A stretch of 64,000 bases of DNA from Flavobacterium flevense. Lineage in GTDB: Bacteria; Bacteroidota; Bacteroidia; Flavobacteriales; Flavobacteriaceae. The stretch covers positions 1-64,000 of the forward strand of contig NZ_FRCC01000011.1 in the NCBI RefSeq assembly GCF_900142775.1, written 5' to 3'. Below the pieces are notes generated by a model. That model was not told the origin of the DNA. It searched no databases and saw only the letters and a program-made list of their open reading frames with translations. The translations under genes and the position numbers were made by a program. How positions within the stretch are numbered: the stretch's first letter is position 1; every line of letters starts with the position of its first letter. Shown here one piece after another: positions 46,112 to 54,968 of the stretch.

Positions 46112-46253
46112 TGTGGTTTTGATTCATTAATGTGTGTATGTTAATTTGGGTAGAAAAATGAAAGCACACTATCAACACTTTTTAGTTAATTATAGTTGAT
46201 AATAGTAAATCAAAACCAATTTTTGGAGGGCTTTCATAGCCCTCCTTTTTTTT
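46112..46253 (+). ncRNA. Candidate structured small RNA, possibly 6S-like
   Basis: Between rdgB and the glutamate-synthase-like gene lies a plus-strand unit of about 140 nt with its own -7 box, no ORF, and a strong one-directional terminator. Its ends pair: TGGTTTTGATT (46114-46124) and AATCAAAACCA (46208-46218) form an 11-bp perfect stem. Inside, ACTATCAAC (46168-46176) pairs with GTTGATAATAGT (46195-46206) with a small bulge, and GTGTG (46132) can pair with CACAC (46165). A long closing stem, open middle and terminal hairpin recall 6S RNA. The 5' strand also contains TTTG and, about 20 nt later, TTAATTTG, close to the host promoter boxes. The family assignment is unproven. Confidence 0.6.
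46225..46253 (+). terminator. Orphan plus-strand terminator
   Basis: Stem GGAGGGCT/AGCCCTCC with a TTCAT loop and eight T. The minus direction lacks a T run, and no plus-strand CDS lies upstream. Confidence 0.92.
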
Positions 46254-46254
46254 G

Positions 46255-47763
46255 TTAATGCTGACTGACATTGGTTAGGTTATTTGGAAAATACGAATCG
46301 GAAAGATGTGCAAATTCGTCCCCACGCATAAAAATAGAAATATCAGCTTCGGCAAAACTGTTTTTTCCGGCTGCGGCTAATAATTCATTGGCAGCATGAA
46401 GTGTATTTCGATGATAATGATAAACCCGTTCGGATTTATCGGTTACCACTAAACCTTTCATCAGCATTTTATTCTGGGTGGCCACGCCGGTGGGACACTG
46501 ATTGTTGTGGCAACGCAACGCCTGAATGCAGCCCAGTGAAAACATAAAACCCCGGGCGCTGTTACACATGTCTGCCCCTAAAGCAATAGCATGTAAAACC
46601 GAATAACCGGAAATGATTTTTCCACTTCCTATGATGCGTATTTTATCCCGGATATTTAAATTGACTAATGTTTTATTGACAAATATCAACGCAGGTTCAA
46701 AAGGCATTCCCACACCATCCGAAAATTCTAAAGGTGCAGCACCTGTTCCTCCTTCGGCGCCATCAACGGTGATAAAATCAGGATAGCAATCTGCGGCAAT
46801 CATTTCGTGACAAATGGCTTCAAATTCACTGGTTTTTCCAATACAGAGTTTGAAACCAATGGGTTTTCCGTTAGACAATTCGCGTAAGCGGGCGATAAAT
46901 TCAATTAAGCCTTTCGCATCCGAAAAAGCACTGTGAGCAGGAGGAGATAATATTAATGTGTGAGGTAATACACCTCTTATTTTAGCAATTTGTTCGGTGT
47001 TTTTAGCAGCGGGTAATACACCTCCGTGTCCGGGTTTAGCGCCTTGAGAGAGTTTGATTTCAATCATTTTCACATTGGGATGACTTGCTTTTTCTTTGAA
47101 TTTTCCACCGTCAAAATTCCCTCTGTCATCCCTACAGCCAAAATATCCGGTTCCTATTTGCCAGGTTACATCGGCTCCCTGTAAATGAAAATCAGTTAAT
47201 CCTCCTTCGCCGGTATTGTGATAAAAATGACCTCTTAAAGCACCTTTGTTAAGAGCTACAATTGCGTTTTCGCTTAATGACCCAAAACTCATTGCCGAAA
47301 TATTGAGCAATGAGGCTGAATAAGGTTGTTTACAATCTTTTCCTCCCACCAGTACGCGGGGTAATTCCTCATTTACTTTGGCAGGAAATATAGAATGTTT
47401 GATTCCTTCATAATTGGTATGGTTGAGGTCTAATTGTGTTCCAAATGGTGTATTAGAATCAATGTTTTTGGCTCTCTGATAAACCAGCGAACGCTGGTTT
47501 CTTGAAAAAGGTTTTCCATCGGTAGAGCGTTCAATAAAATACTGTTGAATTTCCGGTGAGATACTTTCGAAAATATATCTGAAGTAACCTATAACCGGAA
47601 AGTTTCGGAGTATTGCGTGCTTTTTCTGGACACTATTATAAAATCCGATTGCTATAAAAACCAGCATTATTACAGAAAACAAATACGATGTTTCCATATA
47701 ATAATTAAAAAATAGCGAAATGGCTAATAATGAAATTCCAACGATGAAAATTTGCTTTCTCAT
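46255..47763 (-). CDS. FMN-binding glutamate-synthase-like membrane protein
   Basis: 502 residues. Two hydrophobic helices at the N-terminus (about 5-22 and 28-45) anchor it. The rest is the FMN/[3Fe-4S] TIM-barrel domain of GltB-type glutamate synthases: NISAMSFGSLSENAIVALNKGA, HNTGEGGL, QGAKPGHGGVLPAAK, TVDGAEGGTGAAPLEFSDGVG, GADMCNSARGFMFSLGCIQALR and the iron-sulphur cysteines in CHNNQCPTGVA. The amidotransferase domain is absent, so ammonia-dependent or unrelated redox chemistry is implied. Single gene. Confidence 0.87.
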   Translation of the reverse strand: MRKQIFIVGISLLAISLFFNYYMETSYLFSVIMLVFIAIGFYNSVQKKHAILRNFPVIGYFRYIFESISPEIQQYFIERSTDGKPFSRNQRSLVYQRAKNIDSNTPFGTQLDLNHTNYEGIKHSIFPAKVNEELPRVLVGGKDCKQPYSASLLNISAMSFGSLSENAIVALNKGALRGHFYHNTGEGGLTDFHLQGADVTWQIGTGYFGCRDDRGNFDGGKFKEKASHPNVKMIEIKLSQGAKPGHGGVLPAAKNTEQIAKIRGVLPHTLILSPPAHSAFSDAKGLIEFIARLRELSNGKPIGFKLCIGKTSEFEAICHEMIAADCYPDFITVDGAEGGTGAAPLEFSDGVGMPFEPALIFVNKTLVNLNIRDKIRIIGSGKIISGYSVLHAIALGADMCNSARGFMFSLGCIQALRCHNNQCPTGVATQNKMLMKGLVVTDKSERVYHYHRNTLHAANELLAAAGKNSFAEADISIFMRGDEFAHLSDSYFPNNLTNVSQH

Positions 47764-47910
47764 AATCTTAAAAAAAATGTTGATGAACTAATGTAGAAAG
47801 AATATATAGTCCTGTGAAATATTTTAGAAAATATTAATAAATTAAATTTAAAGATTTTGTCAGCAAAAAAAGAATATAAGTGTTATGTCATGAAAGTCAG
47901 CATGTTTTGC

Positions 47911-47918
47911 TACTTTTG
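47911..47918 (+). promoter_or_regulatory. -7 box for the hybrid kinase gene
   Basis: TACTTTTG matches TAnnTTTG, 22 bp before ATG 47941. Confidence 0.5.
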
Positions 47919-47940
47919 CTTACCCCTAAAATGATTGAAT

Positions 47941-50322
47941 ATGAAAACGGAAAGCTTTTTGGTTTTTCTAAAAAGAATAGTATTATTCTTTTTTCTGCTG
48001 GTTTATGCTAACAATTACTCGCAATATGTTTTTAAATCAGATGATTTACCAGATGTGCTTTCGCTGCAAGATTACACTTCAATTGCTGATGTAGGTCAAA
48101 AAGACCTTGATATTCAATTTGTTTTAAGAGAATTTAATACTTTAAATCCACAAGAACTTAAAGCTAAGGGAGATTATTTAGGATTCACTGAAAATAATTT
48201 TTGGTCAATGACTACTTTAGTGAATGATACTGATGAAGAGTTGCATTACTTTTTTGAGACGGCACGCCCCATAACGGATGTAGTTGAATTGTATCTTGTG
48301 AATGCCGCTACGGGAAAAATTGAAAAAGAAATTAGTGGTGACGCTATGGCTTTTGAGGAACGAAGCTATCCTAACAGAAGGAGTCTGTTTAATTTGAAAA
48401 TTAAACCGAAAGCGAATTTAAAGTTAGTTTTGCATATTAAAAGTGACGGTGAAGTAGTTAAACTGCCATTAGTTTTATATTCTCCGGAAGGTTTTGTAAA
48501 TGCTAATTCGACCGCACAGTTTGTTAACGGACTTTTTTACGGTGTTTTAGCCATAGTTGCTATTATTTATTTCTTTTTCTTTTTAGGATTGAAAGAATCT
48601 ACATTTTTATATTACAGTTTGTATGTAGTCTCTGTGGGCTTGTTACAATTTGCATTAGACGGATATTTTTACCAATACATAACTCCTGGTGGCGGCTGGT
48701 TTTCAAATCATGCGGTACTGTTTTTAGCCATAATAGGAGCATTTTTATCAGGTAAGTATAGCGAATTGTTTTTGAAAATTAAGGAGAATAGCAGTGTTAT
48801 CTATTTAATGTATCGGGTGAGTTATGCTTTGCTGTTAATTTTATTGTTTTTTGCTGTTTTTGTACCTGTAGCTCTGATTTATTGTTACCAAATAGTAAAC
48901 TTGTTAGTTTTAGTTTTTTTATTTCTGATCGTTTTTTCAATAGGATATTTATACTACAGTAAGAAAGCTGTTGATTCTTTGTTTATCATCGGTATTTTCT
49001 TTTTGATTCTGGGTTTTGGTGTTTTTATTCTCAATAATCTGGGATTGGTGGAGAATACTTTTGTGACTCAGAATAGTTCTAAAATTGGTACTGGTTTAGA
49101 AGTAATTTTTCTTTCTCTTTCAATGTCAAATCTGATTCGGAAATTAAAAAATGAAAAAGAAGAATTTAACCGGATTGCTTTAGTGAAGTCGGAAGAAATG
49201 AATGAGTTAAAATCATATTTTTTATCGAATATCAGCCATGAATTGCGTACACCGCTGAATGCGATTAGTAATTTGATTGAAACTGTTTCCGGTGCCGTCA
49301 AAGATAAAAAAGAGAAGAAAAACTGTGAGGTTATAAAATATTCAGCTCAGAGTTTATTGGGGTCTGTAAACGATATATTGGATTTTTCTAAAATTGAAAA
49401 AAATGAATTAAGGCTGGAGAAAAAAGAGTTTGATTTACTGACGGTTTTAAAAAATGTTAAGTCCAGTGCTAAAATCAAATCAAAAGATAAAGGGCTTAAG
49501 TTCCATTTTACTAAGCCGGATACTCCTGTTTCAACTCTTGTGGGTGATGAGAACAGATTGTTTCAGATTATCAACAATGTTTTAAATAATGCTATAAAAT
49601 TCACTTCTCACGGCTTTGTTGATTTCAAGGTGGAAGTGGAAAAAAAATCAGATACTATTGCAAGTGTAAAATTGATTGTTACCGATTCAGGTGTTGGCAT
49701 AGCCAAAGAAAAAATGAATAGCTTGTTTGATTCTTTTTCTCAGCACAGTATTGATAATAAACGAAAATTTGGAGGACTGGGATTAGGACTTTACATTGTG
49801 AAAACCTTAGTGGACAAGCAAGGAGGACTTGTCGAAATTCAAAGTGAAATCCATAAAGGAACAGTTTGTACCATTGTAATTGATTATGAAATCGCAGCCA
49901 AAAAGAAAATCCCGGTTGCGGTTGCTGACTCAGCAGTTTGCGATTTAGGTGGTAAAACTATTTTGGTTGTAGAGGATAATGCAATGAATCAAATGGTCAT
50001 TAAAATGATTACTAAAAAGTGGTTGAATACCACAATTGTGTATGCCAATAATGGGAAAGAAGCTTTAGATGCTTTTGCAAATAATACTTTTGATTTAGTT
50101 TTAATGGATCTTCAAATGCCTGTTATGGACGGTTATGAAGCTACCATTGCCATAAGGAATGGAAAAGTGGGTGAACAAAACGCAAACATTCCTATTGTTG
50201 CCGTAACTGCAGATGTGATGGAAAGCACTCAATTGCGTGTCAAGGAAATAGGAATGAATGATTATTTGTCTAAACCTATTAGTAAAGAATTATTGTATCA
50301 GGTAGTTAAAAAGTTAATTTAA
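47941..50322 (+). CDS. Hybrid sensor histidine kinase with 7TM-DISM sensor
   Basis: 793 residues from ATG 47941 (an in-frame TTG at 47935 is less likely). Signal/anchor at the N-terminus, a periplasmic DISM-type beta domain (about 30-170), seven membrane helices (about 185-385), then HisKA with the phospho-His in NISHELRTPLNA (His433), HATPase_c (NNVLNNAIKFTSHG, VTDSGVGIAKEKMNSLFDSF, GGLGLGLYIVKTLV) and a receiver domain with phospho-Asp723 (DLVLMDLQMPVMDGYEA). A complete phosphorelay input; no Hpt protein or regulator lies beside it. Its end overlaps the convergent NYN gene by 4 bp. Confidence 0.93.
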   Translation: MKTESFLVFLKRIVLFFFLLVYANNYSQYVFKSDDLPDVLSLQDYTSIADVGQKDLDIQFVLREFNTLNPQELKAKGDYLGFTENNFWSMTTLVNDTDEELHYFFETARPITDVVELYLVNAATGKIEKEISGDAMAFEERSYPNRRSLFNLKIKPKANLKLVLHIKSDGEVVKLPLVLYSPEGFVNANSTAQFVNGLFYGVLAIVAIIYFFFFLGLKESTFLYYSLYVVSVGLLQFALDGYFYQYITPGGGWFSNHAVLFLAIIGAFLSGKYSELFLKIKENSSVIYLMYRVSYALLLILLFFAVFVPVALIYCYQIVNLLVLVFLFLIVFSIGYLYYSKKAVDSLFIIGIFFLILGFGVFILNNLGLVENTFVTQNSSKIGTGLEVIFLSLSMSNLIRKLKNEKEEFNRIALVKSEEMNELKSYFLSNISHELRTPLNAISNLIETVSGAVKDKKEKKNCEVIKYSAQSLLGSVNDILDFSKIEKNELRLEKKEFDLLTVLKNVKSSAKIKSKDKGLKFHFTKPDTPVSTLVGDENRLFQIINNVLNNAIKFTSHGFVDFKVEVEKKSDTIASVKLIVTDSGVGIAKEKMNSLFDSFSQHSIDNKRKFGGLGLGLYIVKTLVDKQGGLVEIQSEIHKGTVCTIVIDYEIAAKKKIPVAVADSAVCDLGGKTILVVEDNAMNQMVIKMITKKWLNTTIVYANNGKEALDAFANNTFDLVLMDLQMPVMDGYEATIAIRNGKVGEQNANIPIVAVTADVMESTQLRVKEIGMNDYLSKPISKELLYQVVKKLI

Positions 50323-51116
50323 CTATAACGAAGACGTACATAAACGTGTTTAATCCCTTTTTTATCTGAATCTCTTTCATCTATTTCAAGAATGTCAGTT
50401 AGTGATTTTAACATGGGAGTCAGTTTTGTAAAGCCGTAATTTCGTGGGTCAAATTCGGGTTTTTTCTTTACAATCAGGTTTCCTACATCGCCCAGAAAAG
50501 CCCAGCCACTATCATCGGCAATGTCGTCAATAGAATCTTCGATAAGATCCATGGTAGGTTCGTCAATTTTATTTAATGGTTTTTGAGTCGGTTTTTCGGT
50601 GGCTTTAATAGTGGTTTTTTCCACTGGTTTTTTAGAATCCACTACAGTTTTAGTGGTTTTTTTCTTGATAGCGCCATCTAAAACTTCGATAAATATAAAA
50701 CGGTCGCAGGCGCTGATAAAAGGTTTTGGTGTCTTTTGTTCACCAATTCCAATCACTTTCATGCCTGATTCTCTTAAACGAATCGCTAAACGGGTAAAAT
50801 CGCTGTCACTGGAAACAATACAAAAACCGTCCAGTTTCCCAGAATACAGTAAGTCCATAGCATCGATAATCAACGCAGAATCGGATGAGTTTTTGCCTGT
50901 AGTATAGCTGTATTGTTGGATAGGAGTGATGGCGTGTTCCAGTAAAACACCTTTCCATCCATTGGCATTGGGTTTAGTCCAGTCGGCATAGATACGTTTT
51001 GTGGTTGGGGTACCGAATTTAGTAATTTCTTCCATCATTCCTTTTACATTGCTGTACGGAACATTATCGGCATCAATTAATACGGCTAGTTTGAGTTCTT
51101 TTGTATTTTGCGGCAT
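50319..51116 (-). CDS. NYN-domain RNase with C-terminal LOTUS domain
   Basis: 265 residues. The NYN (PIN-like) nuclease domain spans about 8-150 with its acidic residues in LAVLIDADNVPYSNVKGM, SSDSALIIDAMDLLYSG and CIVSSDSDFTRLAIRLRESG. A Lys/Thr/Pro linker (about 152-195) leads to an OST-HTH/LOTUS domain (GWAFLGDVGNLIVKKKPEFD to HVYVRLRYS). This pairing suggests RNA cleavage with RNA (G-quadruplex-type) recognition, known only by family analogy. Convergent with the kinase gene. Confidence 0.88.
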   Translation of the reverse strand: MPQNTKELKLAVLIDADNVPYSNVKGMMEEITKFGTPTTKRIYADWTKPNANGWKGVLLEHAITPIQQYSYTTGKNSSDSALIIDAMDLLYSGKLDGFCIVSSDSDFTRLAIRLRESGMKVIGIGEQKTPKPFISACDRFIFIEVLDGAIKKKTTKTVVDSKKPVEKTTIKATEKPTQKPLNKIDEPTMDLIEDSIDDIADDSGWAFLGDVGNLIVKKKPEFDPRNYGFTKLTPMLKSLTDILEIDERDSDKKGIKHVYVRLRYS

Positions 51117-51272
51117 TGTGTTTTTTTATGAGAGCTAAAGATAAATATTTTCATTTAGTTTTTGTCCTAATTGTAATTATTTCATTTGGCTTTATTTTTT
51201 TTAATAGAAAAGGAGAAGTTTTTTTACTTCCCCTTTGTTTGTATTATTTTTACGAAAAGAGCGTGAATAGGT

Positions 51273-51785
51273 TTATCTGATATTCAGGTTTCCTTCAACT
51301 CCATCGCTGTTATCGGTTGTTGATCCGGTTAAAGCGGCACCCACAAAACTCATCATGGTTATAAATTTTCCTGCTTTGGTATCCCAATAATAGGTTTCTT
51401 CTGGAGTCACTCTGATTACGGTTACTTTAGGGTCGTCTTTTCCTTCTTCAAACCATGCATTTGCCAGAGAGCTCCATTGTTCTTCTATCGTATTTTTGTC
51501 TTTGTAAATAAAAGCTTTGCCATAAATAGACAGGTATTCGGAATTACTATTATTCATAAAGAACAGCTGTACTTTGTTTTCTTCTTTTATTTCAAAATTT
51601 TTATTGCTTTCGGCACTGCTTATAAACCAGAGGTTTCCCTGATTGTCGCATTCCTGAAGGCTCATAGGTCGGGAATTCATCGGAAGTTCTGTTAAATTGG
51701 TACAAAACATACAAATTCTTGCACTTTCTGATAATTCTTTTAATTTTTCAATGGCTTTTGTATGTGTTAGATTTTCTATTGACAT
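51273..51785 (-). CDS. Pyridoxamine-phosphate-oxidase-fold general stress protein
   Basis: 170 residues. The split-barrel flavin-binding fold is visible: ARICMFCTNLTELPMNSRPMS, NLWFISSAESNKNFEI, KVQLFFMNNSNSEYLSIYGKA, WFEEGKDDPKVTVIRVTPEETYYWDT. Resembles the YdaG/general stress protein 26 family; FMN or F420 binding is likely, but the substrate is unknown. It lies 18 bp downstream of the SpoIIAA-like gene on the same strand, presumably in one transcript. Confidence 0.85.
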   Translation of the reverse strand: MSIENLTHTKAIEKLKELSESARICMFCTNLTELPMNSRPMSLQECDNQGNLWFISSAESNKNFEIKEENKVQLFFMNNSNSEYLSIYGKAFIYKDKNTIEEQWSSLANAWFEEGKDDPKVTVIRVTPEETYYWDTKAGKFITMMSFVGAALTGSTTDNSDGVEGNLNIR

Positions 51786-51803
51786 GTCTTAGATTTTTAA
51801 AAG

Positions 51804-52184
51804 TTAATGATTGTTTTCTGCTCCGTTAGCACACCAAATAATAGCCTTGTCTAGTTCGTTTTTCGAAAAAGACTTAAATTCTCCCGGCATCAGGACGCTA
51901 AATATTTCGGTGAAATTTTGCACATTATTGTTGTCTGTAACAATAGCGCAACGATTCCATTTGGTAAGATTTTTTATCCCCAGGAGTAAATCCTGCAACC
52001 AGGCTTTAAAAGTAAAATCTCCAATCTCGGTGTTTAGATACAAAAGGTAATTTAATTCGTTAAAAATTTTTACTTTTTGTTCTACAGTGGGGAAGACCAC
52101 GTTTTCAAAATCGGCTTGAGTTACGGTGCCGCGTGCTTCAAAAGCAGCAACATTATCGGGAGTATTTTGTAGTATAGCTATCAT
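51804..52184 (-). CDS. SpoIIAA/STAS-like protein
   Basis: 126 residues from the ATG at 52184 (MIAILQNTPDNVAAFEARG); an earlier in-frame ATG at 52214 adds a Lys-rich lead that is less convincing. Pattern of the SpoIIAA-like STAS group: GTVTQADFENVVFPTVEQKV, LNYLLYLNTEIGDFTFKAWLQDL, WNRCAIVTDNN, FKSFSKNELDKAIIWC. Proteins of this type are small single-domain and often appear beside stress-type genes, as here. The role is not established. Confidence 0.8.
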   Translation of the reverse strand: MIAILQNTPDNVAAFEARGTVTQADFENVVFPTVEQKVKIFNELNYLLYLNTEIGDFTFKAWLQDLLLGIKNLTKWNRCAIVTDNNNVQNFTEIFSVLMPGEFKSFSKNELDKAIIWCANGAENNH

Positions 52185-52310
52185 GATTATTTTGTTTTTA
52201 TTCAAAAATATCACTTCTATATTGGGGTATGTTACAGATTTTCACCGAATTATTACATCATTTTCTTTTTGGAGTATAAAAAGGTGATTCGGCTGAGGGA
52301 AGTTAATTTT

Positions 52311-52661
52311 CTAACTGCGCAAAATTTTATCCATCGATTTTCCCTTGGCTAATTCATCAACCAATTTGTCCAGATAACGGATTTGCTGCATCAGCGGATC
52401 TTCAATTTCTTCTACACGATAGCCGCAAATAACGCCGGTAATTTTAGAAACATTGGGATTGATTTGTGGAGCCTGAGCAAAAAATGTTTCAAAATCGGTT
52501 TTGTTGTCCAATATGTGTTGTAAGTTTTGCTCGTTGTATCCGGTAAGCCAGAAAATAATTGCATCAACTTCCTGCTTGCTGCGTCCTTTTTTCTCCGCCT
52601 TGGTAATGTAATGCGGATAAACCGAAGCAAAGGACATTTTATAGATTCGGGTGTTTTTCAT
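52311..52661 (-). CDS. DUF2200 family protein
   Basis: 116 residues, soluble. Signature: [40 protein letters not shown], and [37 protein letters not shown]. Fits DUF2200 as remembered; biochemical function unknown. Lies in a row of small minus-strand genes with no clear terminators between. Confidence 0.83.
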   Translation of the reverse strand: MKNTRIYKMSFASVYPHYITKAEKKGRSKQEVDAIIFWLTGYNEQNLQHILDNKTDFETFFAQAPQINPNVSKITGVICGYRVEEIEDPLMQQIRYLDKLVDELAKGKSMDKILRS

Positions 52662-52748
52662 TTTTCATTTTTGTTAAGTTCCCTATACCTTTTAATATAT
52701 TCAACGATAACTACTGCTGTTTTCTTATTTCTGCTTTCTGCCGGCTGT

Positions 52749-53285
52749 TTATTTCCAGTTGTTGCGTTTTTTTGTTTGGGTTATGTGTGCCAAATGATGG
52801 TTGCAATGCCAGGCATAGGTGCCAATGTTTTCGTCTATTCTAAAGGTTTTTCCGTGTTCAGGATGAATAAAAACGCTTCCTTTTTGTTCTTCTGTAAGAT
52901 GGTTTAGCAGCATTGTCCATCGTTCATGAATACCTTCCAGCATTTTTAACGAAGGAGCGATTGGCATGTTTTTACTGTCCATAAGTTCTGCCCATCGTTC
53001 TTCATGATACGGTTTTATGGTAGGTTGGTCTTCGGTAAGTGTGAGTTTAAAACGGGTCAGGCTGTTCATATGGCTGTCGGCACAATGGTGAATTACCTGT
53101 CTGATCGTCCAGCCTTCGGGTCTGTATGGTGTATCTAATTGTTCATCGGTTAAATGATACACTTCGTTTTTTAGTCTTGCAGGAAAAGATGAAATGTCAG
53201 CTATCCATTGTGATAAAATGTCTTTTGTAATAGTTGCTGGAGCTTCAAACTTTCCGATGGGATATTTTAGTTGTTCTAATGTCAT
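52749..53285 (-). CDS. DinB/YfiT-like metal-dependent transferase
   Basis: 178 residues. A four-helix DinB fold with metal ligands in RQVIHHCADSHMNS (His about 64) and YAWHCNHHLAHIT (His near the C-terminus). This is the YfiT/BstA group, which includes thiol transferases; Flavobacteria are reported to use such proteins with bacillithiol-like thiols, so detoxification is plausible but not shown. The first codons and upstream region are duplicated at 54451, where only the start of the reading frame survives. Confidence 0.85.
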   Translation of the reverse strand: MTLEQLKYPIGKFEAPATITKDILSQWIADISSFPARLKNEVYHLTDEQLDTPYRPEGWTIRQVIHHCADSHMNSLTRFKLTLTEDQPTIKPYHEERWAELMDSKNMPIAPSLKMLEGIHERWTMLLNHLTEEQKGSVFIHPEHGKTFRIDENIGTYAWHCNHHLAHITQTKKRNNWK

Positions 53286-53439
53286 GTTAGTTTATAGTTT
53301 TGTTGCTATTTTTTATTTTCAATCCATTTCCTGTTTTTCTCAAACTTGTCTTCCTGACGAAGGAAGGAACTTCGTAAGTAACTCCGTATTGATTTAGAAA
53401 CGTACCACACGAAAGGATTCGTGTCAGCAGCGGGTATTA
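53272..53439. repeat. Left-flank repeat, copy 1
   Basis: About 165 bp, from the DinB start region through AACTTGTCTTCCTGACGAAG to CACACGAAAGGATTCGTG and the following CAGCAGCGGG. It is repeated with small changes at 54451-54609. Confidence 0.85.
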
Positions 53440-53484
53440 AATTTAAAAAAATCTTTAAAAGAGTAAGTCCGTTAACATTCAAAA

Positions 53485-53526
53485 ACCACCCCGTCTTTCA
53501 GACACCCCTCCAGAGGGCGGGGTGGT
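53485..53526 (-). terminator. Terminator of the Pmp3-like gene
   Basis: Stem ACCACCCCG/CGGGGTGGT; five A on the plus strand give a short U tract in the minus direction. Confidence 0.6.
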
Positions 53527-53577
53527 GCAGTCGCTATCACTTAACTTAGTGATATTGTATTTGTGCCAGCTTGAAAA

Positions 53578-53778
53578 CTACGATTTAGATTTCATTGCTT
53601 TTATGAGTTCTTTATTTCTTTTATCGGCTCTTGAATTTTGTAAAGAGATGACTGCCCAAATTGCAGCTGGAATCCATCCAATAAGCGTTATTTGTAATAG
53701 TAAACAAATGATTGACGTTAGTATTTTTCCTCTCAGGAAAAAAGAAACAAACGGAAAGAAAATGGCAATTAAGGTCAT
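53578..53778 (-). CDS. YqaE/Pmp3-like small membrane protein
   Basis: 66 residues. Two hydrophobic helices (about 2-15 and 19-45) with the Pmp3-like phrase TLIGWIPAAIWAVISLQNS, and a Lys/Arg-rich tail (RADKRNKELIKAMKSKS). Pmp3 proteins are stress-related membrane peptides. Its ATG lies within the 3' end of the Abi remnant, read in another frame, so the Pmp3 segment appears joined to a broken Abi gene. No promoter of its own is obvious. Confidence 0.68.
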   Translation of the reverse strand: MTLIAIFFPFVSFFLRGKILTSIICLLLQITLIGWIPAAIWAVISLQNSRADKRNKELIKAMKSKS

Positions 53779-54244
53779 GGTTTATGTACGATTGATTATA
53801 CTGAATTGCAGGTGTACTTGTAGGTTTTGATGGAAATACTTTTAGTAAAGTTTGTCCACCTGCAAAGAATTGAGGTTGAGCATAAAGATATCTCCAAAAA
53901 CCAAAATCAAATGTTGCTAAAAGCTTTGGGTGCGTATATACTATTAGTTTATTTAATGATTTATCAATTAATTTTTTAGTATTTACACATCTGTTTGTGC
54001 TAAAGGTTCCACCTGCTGCAATGCTGTCTCTTAACCAATCATTTCCATGTTGGGCTACATATTGTTCGTTTATTTTATTTCGTAATGCAACTTCAAAGCA
54101 ACTTATTACGGTGAACATTTCTTGAGAAAGCTGTAAATTTTTCCGATATAAAGTCATTGCTTTTCTTGAGTTGTTTCCAGTTGCTACAAGATATCTATGC
54201 ATTCTTGCACTTGACATTATATCTTCAAATTCGATATATTTCAT
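53621..54244 (-). pseudogene. 3'-truncated Abi family gene (HEPN motif lost)
   Basis: The frame encodes 207 residues. Residues 1-154 match an Abi-family protein as remembered: MKYIEFEDIMSSARMHRYL, MFTVISCFEVALRNKINEQY, FGFWRYLYAQPQFFAGG, LLKVFPSKPTSTPAIQYN. In complete relatives this is followed by a segment with the HEPN RNase signature (RNRIAHHEP type). Here the sequence after about 53783 is instead the Pmp3-like gene read out of frame, so residues 155-207 are not Abi-derived. The toxin-like RNase site is therefore missing and the gene is probably inactive. Confidence 0.72.
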
Positions 54245-54350
54245 TTTAATTTGGTGGTTTTAAATGAAGTTATTATATTTGTTCTATATTATTCCCGATA
54301 GCCCCTGATTAGTCAAGCTACCGGGTTTTCGTTTTTTATATACTTCCTTC

Positions 54351-54443
54351 TCAAATATATTCATTATTTCTTACAAACCTTCCGCTTATTAGTTGATTTT
54401 AGAAAATTATTCTGATTTCCTAGTCCCGATGCGAGCGGCGGAT
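54351..54443. repeat. Right-flank repeat, copy 1
   Basis: CAAATATATTCATTA onward, through CCGCTTATTAGTTGATTTTA to TAGTCCCGATGCGAGCGGCG. It corresponds to 55349-55440, upstream of the oxoamine synthase gene, at roughly 75-80% identity by eye. Confidence 0.8.
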
Positions 54444-54450
54444 ATTCAGG

Positions 54451-54609
54451 TGTTCTAATGCCATGTTAGTTATAGTTTGTTCTGGTTTTATTTTCAATCC
54501 ATTTCCTCAAACTTGTCTTCCTGACGAAGGAAGGAACTCCATAAGTAGCTCCGTATTGATTTTAGAAACGAGCCACACGAAAGGATTCGTGCGACAGCAG
54601 TGGGGATTA
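54451..54609. repeat. Left-flank repeat, copy 2
   Basis: Second copy of 53272-53439. It begins with a remnant start reading MALEHLNI on the minus strand (compare MTLEQLKY of the DinB gene), then runs through the shared CTTCCTGACGAAGGAAGGAA to CACACGAAAGGATTCGTG. Confidence 0.85.
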
Positions 54610-54623
54610 TCACTTGTTTGCTT

Positions 54624-54968
54624 TTAGAATATTAGTTGTTGAATTTCGTTTCGCATGAAGAATACAACAATCAAAATCACTAATGTAATTATGTTAGTTT
54701 TGGATTCAGTATATTTCTGTTCGTTAAAGTTTGAAAATATTTGAGACATTAAATATCCACCGATTATAAAGATTGGTAAATAGTCCAAAATTATTTCAAC
54801 GTACCAAATTTCTGAAATTCTGCTTGCAGTTGCACCTTCGCCATAAAATCCCCAAAAGACAAAAAATTCAATTATAAATAGTAAAATGAGAATCACACAA
54901 AGCAATATGCTTTTAATTGCAATGCTTTTATATTCGGTTTTTAGTTTAGTGAGTTTTTGTAAATTCAA
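54624..54968 (-). CDS. Small membrane protein (cargo pair, second gene)
   Basis: 114 residues with three hydrophobic helices (about 18-42, 60-82 and 94-110). No family recognised. It overlaps its upstream neighbour by 4 bp (ATGA), so the two are translationally coupled. Lies between the left- and right-flank repeats and may be an acquired module; no toxin, nuclease or immunity motif is visible. Confidence 0.62.
   Translation of the reverse strand: MNLQKLTKLKTEYKSIAIKSILLCVILILLFIIEFFVFWGFYGEGATASRISEIWYVEIILDYLPIFIIGGYLMSQIFSNFNEQKYTESKTNIITLVILIVVFFMRNEIQQLIF

Larger units (their letters stand above)
54245..54623. other. 379-bp intergenic stretch made of two repeats
   Basis: Contains right-flank copy 1 (54351-54443) directly joined to left-flank copy 2 (54451-54609), plus an imperfect hairpin CCCGATAGC/GCTACCGGG near 54292-54325. 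No gene. Confidence 0.7.

Noticed and set aside
51208-51235. Terminator between the NYN gene and the general stress protein gene
   Set aside because: The stem has a mismatch and no convincing U tract in the direction of the minus-strand genes.
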